Source of the DNA: a virus
IMG/VR virus record: IMGVR_UViG_3300018083_000030
Span: 1-62,649 of that record
Direction: 5' to 3' (one strand)
DNA length: 62,649 nucleotides
Shown here: positions 9,656-18,599 of the stretch, piece by piece
Layout of the letters: every line of letters starts with the position of its first letter
Numbering within the stretch: the stretch's first letter is position 1
Made by a program: the position numbers and the translations under genes
The notes under the pieces: generated by a model
Told to the model about the DNA's origin: nothing
Seen by the model: only the letters and a program-made list of their open reading frames with translations
Database searches by the model: none

Positions 9656-12082
9656 TTAGGGTGCGTCCGTTCCGTTGGATGGTTTCGCAGCGGCACCGCC
9701 GCCGCCGCCGCTGACAGTGGAGCTTACAGCGCCGGACACGTCCACTTTGACGTTCACGGTCGTGGCGCTGATAATACCTGCCGCCGTCGTTCCTATCTTC
9801 GATCCAATAGCGCCGCCGTCGACCGACGAATTGAACGCCCCGCCGGCCTCGCTCCCCTTGCCGCTCAAACCCGATCCGGCCGCGTCGTTGAACGTCTGCG
9901 CGGCTTCGCCGGCTTTTGTCGTCAGATTCTGGCCAATCGAATCGATGCCGAGTTGTTCTGCCGCGCCCGGCGCAGGCTTCGGCCCCTGCCCTGGCAAGAA
10001 TGGGCCTTCTTGCTCGCCGCGCGCCCGGCGTTCGTCGCGTTCCCGCTGTTCCCGCCTTAGCAGATCGGTCGATGTTTCGAACGGCTTGAATCCCGGGATG
10101 ATCTGGCCAACCGTGTTGATCATTGTTTTCACGGCGTCGGTGATCGCGGTGCCGAGGCCGGAAAACAGATTGGGCGCGGTGGCCTTGATCCCGTCGATGG
10201 CGCTGGTCACGCCCTCCGAAATCATGGTGCCGATTCCGCTCCATAGATCCTTTTGGTTCTGCCACGCGCTTTTGAGTCCCTCGCCGATGGCCGGCCCGAT
10301 TACGTCGGTCCACACCGCCTTTTGATTGTCCCACGCGCTCTTGAGTCCTTCTGTGAACCTTTCTTTGAGTCCCTCCCATATAGTTTGATCCGGTGTGGCG
10401 ATTGCGCCTCTAACACTGTTCCAAATAATGTCTTTAAGCTTGCCAAGCTCGGTCCCGATATCTTCCACTTTCAGGTTTTGCAGATAGTCGCCGACCACCT
10501 TTCCCGCCGCTTTGAGCTTGTCGGTCGGAATCATTTTCAGCAGTTCGGTGCCGACGTCGAGCGCCAGCCGTCCGATGTTGCCGACAATCTGCGAATAGAT
10601 CGGCGACAGCTGCGCGCTGATATCGTTTTTTGCCGCCTGAAATCTGGTCGCCGCCGGCGTGGTGATCCGTCCAATTGCTTCGTCGCGCTTTTGTGCGATT
10701 GCGCGGGCCTTGAATTCCTCACGCTGCAATGCCGCCGCTTGTTGCTCCAGTTGCTTCGACGTGGTCTTGGGCACCACCTTGTCGAAAGAATCGCTGACGG
10801 CCGCTAGTTCGTCCCTGAATTTTTTTGCCTCGCCCCTCGGTAGACCGCGCACCGCGTCGGCCAGCGGCTTGCCTGCGAACAAGTCGAACGACTTGTCGAA
10901 CGCATGCAGCTTTTTTTCTAGCGCCGCCTTTTGCTTCGGCGTTTTCGCCGCGTTGATCTTGTCTTCGAGTTCGAACCGTTTGTCGGCGATGCGGGTGAGC
11001 ACGCCGGTGGCGTCGGCCTCGCCCTTCTTTTCCATCTCGGCCATGGTCTTTTTGTCGAGGCCAAGCGTGCTGAAGATTCCTTTGTCGCCCAGGATTCCCT
11101 TTTTGCGTTTCTGATCGGTGAGCAACCGGGGCAACCGGTTTTCGAATCCTTCCGCTTTGTCCCCGAACAGCTGGTCGCGCAGCATGTCGCGGTCGGCGAT
11201 TTCGTCCACGGTTTTGCCTTGGGCCTTGGCGCGGCCCATGTTGTCCCAGATGTTTTTCGCGCTCTTGCTGGCGGCGTCGATGCCCTTATTCGCCGCCCAC
11301 GCGCCGACCGCCAACGTCCCCGCTGCCGCCGCCAATGCGCCGACAGCGACCGCCGCACCGCCCAGTATCGTAACCACGCCCGCGCCGACGCCCAGCCGCG
11401 CCGCCAGCCCCATGCCCCCGGCCGCGCCCTCCGCTACACCGGCACCGCCTATCGGCGGCAAGCCCATGGCTTCCCGTTTCGCCAGTTCCTTCTTATTGAG
11501 CGGCATGCGCGCCGCCGGCGGCTTGGCGTAGCGGGCGCGAATCTCTTCGTCGGTGCCCTGCGCGTTGCTGAATTGGCGCAGCTTGCGAATCATCTTGTCG
11601 GTCATGCCGGTGGCGACCGCCTCCGGCGCGGCGAATGCTTCCTTGGGGCGGGCCATCACCTTTGCGACCGCCGCTTGCGCCTTGGCAATTCCCCCGGTGA
11701 CGGTCTGCAACGGCGCGACCGCCTTGGCGAGGATCGATTGCCCCTCGCCGATCTTCCCCATCAACTTGCCGGTGATGGCCTGCGTCGCACCGACGGCCGC
11801 GACGGTCTTAGCAATGCTGGCTTGTTGGCTGGCGGTCTTTTCCACCACCTTGGCGGTGACAACCCCGGCCGCGATGGCGGGCGCGATGGCGCGCTTGACG
11901 GCAACGTGTGTTGCTGCGGTCGATGCGGCCAGACTGCCAATGCCGCCCTTGCCGCCGCCGATTCCGATCTTGCTGGTGCCGCCCGCTGCGGCGAGCTTTT
12001 TAAGATCCGCCATCAATTTGCGGATCTTGTCTTCACCCTCGACGGTGACGATTAATCTGGCGGTAGAGGTAACGTCGGCCAT
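9656..12082 (-). CDS. Tail tape measure protein
   Basis: 808 residues, by far the longest helical protein of the tail module. Ala/Lys/Gly-rich helices make up residues 1-190. A strongly hydrophobic Ala/Gly/Val stretch (about 225-270, GAGVVTILGGAAVAVGALAA) is typical of tape measures. Long coiled regions with KTTSKQLEQQAAALQREEF and a Gly/Ser C-terminus follow. It lies directly after the frameshifting chaperone pair, the near-universal order. Sets tail length in the family; a sheath gene is present, so the tail is contractile. Confidence 0.9.
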   Translation of the reverse strand: MADVTSTARLIVTVEGEDKIRKLMADLKKLAAAGGTSKIGIGGGKGGIGSLAASTAATHVAVKRAIAPAIAAGVVTAKVVEKTASQQASIAKTVAAVGATQAITGKLMGKIGEGQSILAKAVAPLQTVTGGIAKAQAAVAKVMARPKEAFAAPEAVATGMTDKMIRKLRQFSNAQGTDEEIRARYAKPPAARMPLNKKELAKREAMGLPPIGGAGVAEGAAGGMGLAARLGVGAGVVTILGGAAVAVGALAAAAGTLAVGAWAANKGIDAASKSAKNIWDNMGRAKAQGKTVDEIADRDMLRDQLFGDKAEGFENRLPRLLTDQKRKKGILGDKGIFSTLGLDKKTMAEMEKKGEADATGVLTRIADKRFELEDKINAAKTPKQKAALEKKLHAFDKSFDLFAGKPLADAVRGLPRGEAKKFRDELAAVSDSFDKVVPKTTSKQLEQQAAALQREEFKARAIAQKRDEAIGRITTPAATRFQAAKNDISAQLSPIYSQIVGNIGRLALDVGTELLKMIPTDKLKAAGKVVGDYLQNLKVEDIGTELGKLKDIIWNSVRGAIATPDQTIWEGLKERFTEGLKSAWDNQKAVWTDVIGPAIGEGLKSAWQNQKDLWSGIGTMISEGVTSAIDGIKATAPNLFSGLGTAITDAVKTMINTVGQIIPGFKPFETSTDLLRREQRERDERRARGEQEGPFLPGQGPKPAPGAAEQLGIDSIGQNLTTKAGEAAQTFNDAAGSGLSGKGSEAGGAFNSSVDGGAIGSKIGTTAAGIISATTVNVKVDVSGAVSSTVSGGGGGAAAKPSNGTDAP

Positions 12083-12094
12083 TGCGCTTTGCCC

Positions 12095-12846
12095 CTAATC
12101 GTCAAGGACCGACGGCGTTGCGTCTCTCCGCTTGTTGATCACATTGACCAGTCGCACCGCACGTTTGATCGTGAGGTTATCCCACGACCCCGGCGGCCAT
12201 CGGAATCGGAATCCAATTACTGCAACGTCCTCCTCCACCTGTTTTGCGACACGACTAACTTTCCCATGATGCGCTTCCTTATATTGTAGTAGTCCATGTA
12301 ATCGACGGCGTTGATGATCGCGTCGTTCATGGGCATTTTCGTGCCTAGCAGCGTGCCGAATAGGCGCATGAATGTTTTGAATTCCTGCGCGTCGCCGCTG
12401 GTGTCGAGAAATTCCGAAAGCTCGCCCAGCTTGCGCGCTTCGAATTGAATTTGGTGGATGACCTCGGCGTCGTCCTGCGGTCCCAGCTTGATCGGATGCA
12501 ACAGGTTGTAGACCACCGGCGATCCGATGCCGTCGCCGACAATTTCGTCGGACAGCGGGGCGGCGTCGGCCTCCCGCGAAAAGCTCCCGATGATATCGAT
12601 GACCTCGAGCACGTCGGGCGACGACAGTTCGGCGGCCTTGAATTCAACCGGCTCGGTGCCGCCGTTGATGGCGCGCACGTTGCTGGCGATGAATCTTTCG
12701 AGGCGTGTTTTGATGGTGGGCGCGTCGGCCATTCCGGCCAGATCCTTGGCCGTCGGCCGGAAGATGACAATTTCTTTCGACTTGCCGCCACCCTCGACGG
12801 CGCTCACCTCCTGCAACAATTCGAGTCGCGCGTATTCTTTCGCCAT
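12095..12846 (-). CDS. Tail assembly chaperone, long product by -1 ribosomal frameshift
   Basis: Shared first 196 codons, then a slip at GGGAAAG to the -1 frame adds 54 codons before TAG at 12,097-12,095, giving about 250 residues. The added part begins VSRVAKQVEEDVAVIGFRF, contains WPPGSWDNLTIKRA and ends PSVLDD. It fills an otherwise empty gap between the short product and the tape-measure ATG at 12,082. The heptamer is identical to that of lambda G-GT. The extension's coding look and exact closing of the gap make this a firm prediction, though the slip rate cannot be read from sequence. Confidence 0.75.
12217..12846 (-). CDS. Tail assembly chaperone, short (zero-frame) product
   Basis: 209 residues. 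Acidic helical protein between tail tube and tape measure, the position of lambda gpG and Mu gp41-type chaperones. It has the typical FRPTAKDLAGM start region and a conserved-looking tail IHQIQFEARKLGELSEFLD and NAVDYMDYYNIRKRIMGKL. The heptamer GGGAAAG at 12,265-12,259 (read on the minus strand) lies in zero-frame phase G-GGA-AAG, 14 codons before the TAA/TGA end, so a second product is expected. Binds the tape measure and recruits tail subunits in the family. Confidence 0.8.
   Translation of the reverse strand: MAKEYARLELLQEVSAVEGGGKSKEIVIFRPTAKDLAGMADAPTIKTRLERFIASNVRAINGGTEPVEFKAAELSSPDVLEVIDIIGSFSREADAAPLSDEIVGDGIGSPVVYNLLHPIKLGPQDDAEVIHQIQFEARKLGELSEFLDTSGDAQEFKTFMRLFGTLLGTKMPMNDAIINAVDYMDYYNIRKRIMGKLVVSQNRWRRTLQ
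12259..12265 (-). other. Programmed -1 frameshift slippery heptamer GGGAAAG
   Basis: Read on the minus strand, ATG GGA AAG TTA becomes GGG AAA GTT after a one-base backward slip. It is the same heptamer used by lambda for gpG-T and is in the correct phase of the chaperone gene (start 12,846). Confidence 0.75.
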
Positions 12847-12871
12847 GCGTGTGGTGTCCCTTCACAAAGCA

Positions 12872-13246
12872 TTAGGCGGCCAGCGGTAGAAGCTCGATGA
12901 TTTCGTCGGTGATCAGCGTCAGCTTTTGAATGTTCTTTTTGGCGTCGTAGGCATCCTCGGCGATGTTCGACGCATGCTCGGTCGAGAACGTGCGACCGTC
13001 GCACAGTTCCAGCACCAGCGGCACGTTGCAGATCTCTTGGAAATATCGAACGTACATGTCGACCGGCACGACCACCGTGGCCTCGATTGTCGGGTTGCGG
13101 TCTTCCAGCGTCCATTCGCCGTCGTAGGCTTCGGTTCGGCGCTGGTTCGTCACGATCACCGTGACGTCGCCGTCCGATTGCAAGCGGATCGAACGGCCTT
13201 GAATCGTGAAGTTCAACACGCCTTTGCATTTGATGCAGATCGCCAT
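12872..13246 (-). CDS. Tail tube protein
   Basis: 124 residues. Beta-rich protein with GEWTLEDRNPTIEATVVVP and an NVPLVLELCDGRTFSTEHAS segment, the pattern of Mu gpM-type tube proteins, whose hexamer rings stack into the inner tail tube. It lies directly after the sheath gene and before the chaperone, as in Mu. Two early Cys (CIKCKG) are an extra feature. The start codon follows the sheath stop by 17 bases. Confidence 0.8.
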   Translation of the reverse strand: MAICIKCKGVLNFTIQGRSIRLQSDGDVTVIVTNQRRTEAYDGEWTLEDRNPTIEATVVVPVDMYVRYFQEICNVPLVLELCDGRTFSTEHASNIAEDAYDAKKNIQKLTLITDEIIELLPLAA

Positions 13247-13263
13247 TGGTCAGCCCCTTGCGT

Positions 13264-15042
13264 TTACACCGGCGGGATGCACGAGAACTCGGGTGCCACG
13301 TCAATCGAGGTGGCGATGCGCGCGAGTTGATTCACGAGATCGAGATCGATCATGACGTTCACGCGATTCGGATCGCAGTTGTTGAACGTGTTGGTGCGCT
13401 CGACCCGCACCATCTTTTCGAGCGTTTCCGACGTGGGCTCGGCGGTCCAGCCGAACTGCGTGCCACGCATCCACGCGATGATGCTGGCTTGCAGGATGCG
13501 CGGAGTCACCGCACGCTTGCCCTGCGGAATCCGCGTGCCGTCGTTCATCAGCGACACGCTGGCGTAGTTGTGCCGATACCAGTTGCCCAGATCGCGCACG
13601 AACTTGACCGTGGTGTAACGCGACTCGACGCGCTGCCAAGCGCCATCCGGTGCGCCGGTGTTGGGATCGTACTTGTAGGTTGTCAGCGGTTCCTCGATCC
13701 ACAGCTGGGTGTTGCGCAGGCCGCGCGAGTTGGCGACGTCCCAGTTCATGATCCCGGCGTCGTAGAAGGCGCGCTTTTCCGCCGACGTCCAGATGGTCGA
13801 GCATTGCCGCGCGTCGTACAGGAAGCCCAAGAATCCGTTGTCGTATTGCACCGGCCGCGACGGGTCATAGCAAGCGGTGCAGCACACCCGCGACGTGGTC
13901 GCCGCCGCCAGCACATAGCCGGGATACTTGTAACCGGTGCGCACCGGAACAACGACTTCCTCCGGGTTGTTGCGGTCGCGACCATAGGCGGCGATGGTGC
14001 CGGCGCTGGCGGTCTTGCTGTGGAAGAGATGCCCGCCCTTGAAGTTGCCTTGCACGCCGCAGCGCCAGTTCTGCCGCACCAGCTGGATGAACGCTTCGAT
14101 GGCGATTTCTTCCTCGGTGCCCAGACAGATGCAATCCCATGGGCAGTTCATCGCCGGAATCGCCGTGGTGTACTCGATCACGCCGGCCCCTTCGTCGCCC
14201 TCGGCCTCGGTCACGGTGATGCCTTCGGGGATTTCGTCGCCGAACTGCGGATTCCACACCGGCACGAACCAATTGCTTTGAATGCCGGCATTCTTCGCCG
14301 TGAGCGTGACCACCGACCCGGCGGCTTCGGCGGTGAACGGCAGATCGATATCGGCATTCAGCGCCGCCGCATAATCGGTGGCGATAATGTCGGACGTGGT
14401 GCCGATGATGACGCCGATGTTGAAAATCTTGTCGATGATCGACCACGCCAGCACACCCGAATTCGTGCACGGCCCGCCGAACGTGACGGTGTAGGTGGCG
14501 GCCACGCCGCCGGCTGCGCCCCATGTCAGATTGAACGTCGCACCTGTGCCGATGCCGGTGGAGGACACTTGCGCCACCGGGTTGGTCGGATCCGGCGCGC
14601 CCTCCGCAATGTGGCCGGCCTTCGAAATCGACGTGGTGGCGATTGCGCCGGCGGTGACGCTGTCAACCTTCAGCTGCACGCCGTCGGGCAACGTGACGAT
14701 ATCGTTGACCACGTAGCCGGTGCCGGGTGCAGCAATGGCGGCGGCGGAAACGCCCTTGCCTTGCGATGGATCGGCGAGCGGCGCGCAGTACAGCGGCAAC
14801 TCGGGACAGGTGTTGAAATGCTGTTCGGCCATCAGCGACATCACCGAACCGGCACCGAATAGTTCGCGCGATTCCTGTACCGAATAGATGATGTAAAACT
14901 CGCCGATTTCGGCGGTGCCTTCGTCGGTCATTTGCGCGATGTAGAGCGGCCGGCAAAGCTCGGCGAGCGGCATGTAACCGGTGACGCACCACGTGAGGAA
15001 ATTGCCGCGAGCCTGTGCGAGAGAGATTCGATTCTGTGCCAT
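13264..15042 (-). CDS. Contractile tail sheath protein (Mu gpL-like) with inserted repeat module
   Basis: 592 residues. Establishes this as a myovirus. Family landmarks: GAGSVMSLMAEQHF near residue 63, followed by PLYCAPLADP as in Mu gpL, and a C-terminal region with YTTVKFVRDLGNWYR and PRILQASIIAWM typical of sheath C-termini that make subunit contacts. Residues 98-174 (VSAAAI... to GTGATFNLTW) form a module that also occurs inside the unrelated protein at 19,389-20,030. An SD-like GGGGGCCAGGAC precedes the ATG. Confidence 0.85.
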   Translation of the reverse strand: MAQNRISLAQARGNFLTWCVTGYMPLAELCRPLYIAQMTDEGTAEIGEFYIIYSVQESRELFGAGSVMSLMAEQHFNTCPELPLYCAPLADPSQGKGVSAAAIAAPGTGYVVNDIVTLPDGVQLKVDSVTAGAIATTSISKAGHIAEGAPDPTNPVAQVSSTGIGTGATFNLTWGAAGGVAATYTVTFGGPCTNSGVLAWSIIDKIFNIGVIIGTTSDIIATDYAAALNADIDLPFTAEAAGSVVTLTAKNAGIQSNWFVPVWNPQFGDEIPEGITVTEAEGDEGAGVIEYTTAIPAMNCPWDCICLGTEEEIAIEAFIQLVRQNWRCGVQGNFKGGHLFHSKTASAGTIAAYGRDRNNPEEVVVPVRTGYKYPGYVLAAATTSRVCCTACYDPSRPVQYDNGFLGFLYDARQCSTIWTSAEKRAFYDAGIMNWDVANSRGLRNTQLWIEEPLTTYKYDPNTGAPDGAWQRVESRYTTVKFVRDLGNWYRHNYASVSLMNDGTRIPQGKRAVTPRILQASIIAWMRGTQFGWTAEPTSETLEKMVRVERTNTFNNCDPNRVNVMIDLDLVNQLARIATSIDVAPEFSCIPPV

Positions 15043-15118
15043 GTCCTGGCCCCCTCTGACGTTCGCCTATTTCCTCGACGTGTAACGCCAACCTATCGGA
15101 ACTTAACAGCTTCGGCAA

Positions 15119-15550
15119 TTACTCCGCAGGCCACGCCGGCTCGCGGTATGCCCGTTGTGGCGTTGCCGGCTGCGGCTGCGGCGGCTGCGGCTGTTCCGGC
15201 CCGTCCTCTTGAGTCTCTTCCTTGGCGACGCGCCGCCCGCCGAATTCCGCCGGCAACCGCATTCTGGCGATGGCCGGATTCGGCTCCATCTCGACCAGAT
15301 CGCCGGCCATGATCGCCAGCACCAGCGACGACGTCAGCGGCGTGGTGACGAAATCTTCATGCGGGATCGGCATGTCCTGAATGTCGTACACCACGCGCGG
15401 CGACTCGTAGGTCACCCCGTCGGTGCCGGTGATCTGATCGACCACCGCCTTGACCGTCAGCATTTGCGGATCGTGCGGGGCCATGGCCCGGGGCGAGGCC
15501 GCGCGTGGATTGAACGTCGGCACCTTTCGCAGTCGGCTCGGATCGGCCAT
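15119..15550 (-). CDS. Hypothetical protein between tail terminator candidate and sheath
   Basis: 143 residues, not recognised. Beta/alpha core (LTVKAVVDQITGTDGVTYES, PLTSSLVLAIMAGDLVEMEP) and a Pro/Gln-rich C-terminus (PEQPQPPQPQPATPQ). The start at 15,550 follows the upstream stop by four bases. A similar small gene before the sheath occurs in Mu-like phages, but no motif fixes a function. Confidence 0.6.
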   Translation of the reverse strand: MADPSRLRKVPTFNPRAASPRAMAPHDPQMLTVKAVVDQITGTDGVTYESPRVVYDIQDMPIPHEDFVTTPLTSSLVLAIMAGDLVEMEPNPAIARMRLPAEFGGRRVAKEETQEDGPEQPQPPQPQPATPQRAYREPAWPAE

Positions 15551-15554
15551 CGGG

Positions 15555-16268
15555 TCATCTCCTTCTGATGGTGGGACGCGGCACGCCGCCCAGATTCGGC
15601 CAATAGGCCCCGGGCGGCTCCGGCTCGACCGCCGGCATCGGTGGATCCTTTATCATGATTTGCGGGTCGTGCGGTGCACATGGATTGCACGGGTCGCACT
15701 CCGGCGGCCCGCAATCCGAATGCAGATTGATGAACACGTCGCCAAGCTCGGAGCACTCCGGCCCGCCGATATCTTCCAGATCGGTGCAGAACCGGATCTG
15801 TTCGAAGAAGACGAACACGAACGCAACCTTGACCGCCGGGATCCGCGTGCCCTCGATCCGCATGCCGGCGTATTGCGTCGGCTTGAAGAATTCGTTCGGC
15901 CGCCAGTTCACCAGCGCGTTGATCAATTGCTTTTCGACCAGTTCGATATCGTCCGCGGCTTCCCACTCGCATTCGGATGCGCGCGCGTCGAGTTGCGCGA
16001 TGAACGTGATGGAACGCGGGTTGATGATATCTTCGGTTTCGCTTTCGAGCGGCCGCAGCTGCGGAATGCGAACCACCGTCGGGACCACCAGCAAGTAGGG
16101 CAGCTCGAGCGCCGCCCAGTGCTCTTGCTCCAGCTGGCGCAACACCAGCTTGACGTTGTCGCCGAATATCGTGTGGGCGCGACGCAGCCGCTTCACCACC
16201 ATGTTGAACAGGCTTTCGCTGTGGCCGAACGCCGCCAGCAAGTCCCGGGTGTTAGTCGTCGCGTCCAC
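15555..16268 (-). CDS. Probable tail terminator or tail completion protein
   Basis: 237 residues. Lies between the gp10-like protein and the sheath, where the neck-to-tail terminator is normally encoded. Residues 1-155 are a mixed alpha/beta domain (IRIP-type strands, DDIELVEKQLINALV, VKVAFVFVFFEQIRF). The last 80 residues are Cys/Pro-rich (DCGPPECDPCNPC), unusual for the role and perhaps a metal or disulfide knot. It overlaps the small upstream gene by 17 bases. Function is from position. Confidence 0.5.
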   Translation of the reverse strand: MDATTNTRDLLAAFGHSESLFNMVVKRLRRAHTIFGDNVKLVLRQLEQEHWAALELPYLLVVPTVVRIPQLRPLESETEDIINPRSITFIAQLDARASECEWEAADDIELVEKQLINALVNWRPNEFFKPTQYAGMRIEGTRIPAVKVAFVFVFFEQIRFCTDLEDIGGPECSELGDVFINLHSDCGPPECDPCNPCAPHDPQIMIKDPPMPAVEPEPPGAYWPNLGGVPRPTIRRR

Positions 16269-16416
16269 GCTTGGACTCCCGTGCCAGATCCCGAATGATC
16301 AAGAGTTCGGGCATGTTCTGCGCCACCCATTCGAGCGAGCGCGCCTTGCGTTCGTCCTCTAGCCGCCGGACCCGTTCCACCAGCTGCCGCAGCGAAAGCG
16401 ACTTGTCGTCGTCCAT
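16252..16416 (-). CDS. Small helical protein, neck region
   Basis: 54 residues: MDDDKSLSLRQLVERVRRLE and then DERKARSLEWVAQNMPELL, a charged coiled-coil-like helix. The ATG lies one base past the stop of the gp10-like gene and the stop lies inside the next gene, as expected of a coupled late gene. No recognised family. Confidence 0.55.
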   Translation of the reverse strand: MDDDKSLSLRQLVERVRRLEDERKARSLEWVAQNMPELLIIRDLARESKRGRDD

Positions 16417-16417
16417 G

Positions 16418-16804
16418 TCACCCTCCGGCCTTGAAGGATACCGCCCTGGCCAACTCTTCGACCTCCGGCCGCGCCGATAGCGACTCGTCCAGCGCGTCCG
16501 GCAGCATCTTGCGCGCCGCCATCTTGCTGGTGCCGGTCGTCAGGTAGCCGGCATATTCCACCTCGCTGAAAAGCTCGCCCTCCCGGCCCGACGCTTCGTA
16601 GTCGATTGATCCGATTAGCCGGCCGGTGTCCGCGCCCGGCCACGCACCCGGTGCCGACGGCGACGGCCCCGATGCGTTCGATATGAAAAAGTTGCGCGCG
16701 TCGTTCAGCCGGTGATCGATCCACGCCGTGATCAACCCCTCGTCAATCGCAACCGTTGGCAAGTTGCTGACGTCGACGGTGATGGTGACAGTGACGTCGG
16801 CCAT
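16418..16804 (-). CDS. HK97 gp10-like neck/tail-completion protein
   Basis: 128 residues. Has the family core GRLIGSIDYEAS, then LFSEVEYAGYLTTGTSKMAARKMLPDAL, matching the usual YA.xLE.GT.xM.ARPF pattern. These proteins sit at the head-tail neck. The start ATG overlaps the upstream stop (TGATG). The order connector, gp10-like, terminator candidate, sheath is standard. Confidence 0.75.
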   Translation of the reverse strand: MADVTVTITVDVSNLPTVAIDEGLITAWIDHRLNDARNFFISNASGPSPSAPGAWPGADTGRLIGSIDYEASGREGELFSEVEYAGYLTTGTSKMAARKMLPDALDESLSARPEVEELARAVSFKAGG

Positions 16805-17298
16805 CAGATCCGATCCACTACGTTGGGCAATCCGGCCATTTCCGGCACCTCGAATCGGGGCGGCGGCTCTTGCGTCGCCGGGTCGTTGCGAACGTCGCGC
16901 ACAAGCTCCGACCAGCAGAACAATTGCAGCCAGCGCAACACGCCGCCCATGTCCTTGACCATCGCCACCTTGTACCACGTTTCGGTGTAGCGGTTGGCGT
17001 GGAACACCCAATGGTTCAGATCGATCTTGACGTCGGGCGGCACTCGAATCGTCACCTCGACGGTCGGGTGGCGCACCTGGGCGTGGCCGCGCCCCATGCC
17101 CGGATAGACGGTCTGATAGTCGAGGATCTGTTGCGCGTCGAGCGGCCGCACGCGAGCGTGCACCCTGATCACGCCCGGCCGATCTACGATGGTCGACACG
17201 TTGCCGTCGGGCCGCTCCAGCATGGTGCAAATGACCACCACTTCCCGCAAGTCACCGATGCGCGGGATAGATTCTCGGCGTAGGTCGATCCTCGGCAT
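16804..17298 (-). CDS. Head-tail connector / head closure protein
   Basis: 164 residues. Central part GVIRVHARVRPLDAQQILD then TVEVTIRVPPDVKIDLNHWV and TWYKVAMVKDMGG resembles small beta-barrel head-closure proteins (SPP1 gp16 type). Start ATG overlaps the upstream stop (ATGA). A longer frame from 17,454 runs inside the neighbour and is rejected. Confidence 0.6.
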   Translation of the reverse strand: MPRIDLRRESIPRIGDLREVVVICTMLERPDGNVSTIVDRPGVIRVHARVRPLDAQQILDYQTVYPGMGRGHAQVRHPTVEVTIRVPPDVKIDLNHWVFHANRYTETWYKVAMVKDMGGVLRWLQLFCWSELVRDVRNDPATQEPPPRFEVPEMAGLPNVVDRI

Positions 17299-17867
17299 CA
17301 CGCCACATAGGTGAGGTGCGGTGCCAGGAATCCCTTGGCCCCGCTCCGGGTTAAGATCTGGTCGTCCATTTTCACATCGCCCCGGTTCTCGACCATGTGG
17401 GCGAACAGCTGCGCGACCGCCTGCACGAATGCCGGCGATATCTGTTGACTGCACACGTCGCCGGCCGGCTGGCCGATGTTATATTGCGCCGTCAGCGTGC
17501 AGTAGCAGCACAGCGACGCCGGCATGCACACGTCCCACCCTTCGGGGTAGTCGTATGGATTGGGAAGATTCCTATGGCTGTCCAGCTGTGGTGCATTGGG
17601 CGGCAGCACGGCCACCAGCACCCCATTCGAAAACAGCCGCACCTCGCTGGTCGGCTCGCCCGACAATTTGATCGATCCGTCGCGCTGATTCACGGTCACC
17701 GTTTCGGTGACCTGTCGAGCGGGATAGACGAACCCGGCGGCGTCGGCGCACACCTCCCACGCCGCGTTGAACCAATGACGCATCAACGGCTCGGCAAACG
17801 ATTGGTCGGTCGCCGCATGTAGCTTGGCGATTTCGTAGGCGGCCTCGATTGGATTCGGTTGGGTCAT
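17298..17867 (-). CDS. Head-tail connector-like protein
   Basis: 189 residues. Begins MTQPNPIEAAYEIAKLHAAT and continues with a helical MRHWFNAAWEVCADAAGF segment, then beta strands and a Cys pair (SLCCYC). The helical start and its place upstream of head closure fit an adaptor, but no strong motif is seen. ATG 17,867 overlaps the stop of the tiny upstream gene (ATGA), which supports this start over the in-frame ATG at 17,939. Confidence 0.5.
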   Translation of the reverse strand: MTQPNPIEAAYEIAKLHAATDQSFAEPLMRHWFNAAWEVCADAAGFVYPARQVTETVTVNQRDGSIKLSGEPTSEVRLFSNGVLVAVLPPNAPQLDSHRNLPNPYDYPEGWDVCMPASLCCYCTLTAQYNIGQPAGDVCSQQISPAFVQAVAQLFAHMVENRGDVKMDDQILTRSGAKGFLAPHLTYVA

Positions 17868-17986
17868 CGATATCTGCCAATGCGCCAGTCCTGCCGCGCC
17901 CAGCTGGTGCGGAAGCCTTCCCGCCGCATCGTCGGCCAATGGCGACTCCAGTCGGCATACAGATATCGCCGCCTAGTGTCCCGCAC
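17864..17986 (-). CDS. Tiny Trp/Arg-rich protein
   Basis: 40 residues from a GTG at 17,986, starting VRDTRRRYLYADWSRHW, with four Trp and many Arg. Its TGA forms an ATGA overlap with the connector gene start, and its start overlaps the upstream gene end. Composition looks coding rather than shadow, because the two alternative frames here read as Ala/Gly/Arg noise. No family recognised. Confidence 0.4.
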   Translation of the reverse strand: MRDTRRRYLYADWSRHWPTMRREGFRTSWARQDWRIGRYR

Positions 17987-18395
17987 GTACCGAGATCGAC
18001 ACGCATTCGTTGACGACGCTTTTGACGCCATTGCAGTCGGTGAATCCCACAGAGATATCGAACCGAAACACCTTGCCGACCGGAATGTCGGGGCCGGTCT
18101 TGATCATGTTCACGGTCAACCGGCCGTCGCCCATGATGCGCGTGAAGCCGGGCCAGGACGATGCCGGATCGGTCGCCAATCCCGACACCAGTTCGATTTC
18201 GGCGTCGTCAGCTGGTGCCGGCGGCGACACCATCATGTTGCTGATCGCGGCCGACTCGATGCTCGACAGATTGTAGCCGTCGACGCTGGCGAGGAATCCG
18301 GTCCAGTCGATTGGCATCGGCACGGTTTCACCCGGCCGCACCTCCCACAGCATGCACGTGCAGGCGGGGTATGGCGAACATTGGAACGTCTGCAT
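17973..18395 (-). CDS. Hypothetical virion-module protein
   Basis: 140 residues; not recognised. Cys-rich start (CSPYPACTC), then alpha/beta sequence with MPIDWTGFLASVDGYNLSSI and a beta C-terminus. An SD GAGGTG lies just before the ATG. Head or neck location inferred from position. Confidence 0.6.
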   Translation of the reverse strand: MQTFQCSPYPACTCMLWEVRPGETVPMPIDWTGFLASVDGYNLSSIESAAISNMMVSPPAPADDAEIELVSGLATDPASSWPGFTRIMGDGRLTVNMIKTGPDIPVGKVFRFDISVGFTDCNGVKSVVNECVSISVRAGH

Positions 18396-18401
18396 GGCAC
18401 C

Positions 18402-18596
18402 TCACCGTCGACAGGGCACGGTTAGAGTCGCGATTCGCCGTTGGACGTAAAGCGTTGGGATGCGACGCTGTGAAACCAGCACAGCGCCGCCGCACGGTTG
18501 CGGTGAAGTGGCGAGCGGCTGTCGGGAGGACGATTGCCACCGCTCGCCGTTGGCCGGCATTCGGTTGCTAGGATACGAAACCGGCCAAGCACGCAT
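18402..18596 (-). CDS. Small hypothetical protein
   Basis: 64 residues starting MRAWPVSYPSNRMPANGERW. An AGGT stands six bases before the ATG, three bases after the preceding stop, and its own TGA makes part of the SD (TGAGGTG) of the next gene. Tight packing argues for reality; the Arg/Ser-rich sequence has no recognised family. Confidence 0.35.
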   Translation of the reverse strand: MRAWPVSYPSNRMPANGERWQSSSRQPLATSPQPCGGAVLVSQRRIPTLYVQRRIATLTVPCRR

Positions 18597-18599
18597 CGG

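Noticed and set aside
10931-12055. 374-codon plus-strand open frame
   Set aside because: Antisense shadow of the tape measure gene.
13246-14862. 538-codon plus-strand open frame
   Set aside because: Antisense to the tail sheath gene, Arg/His/Gly-rich with no recognisable motif or SD.
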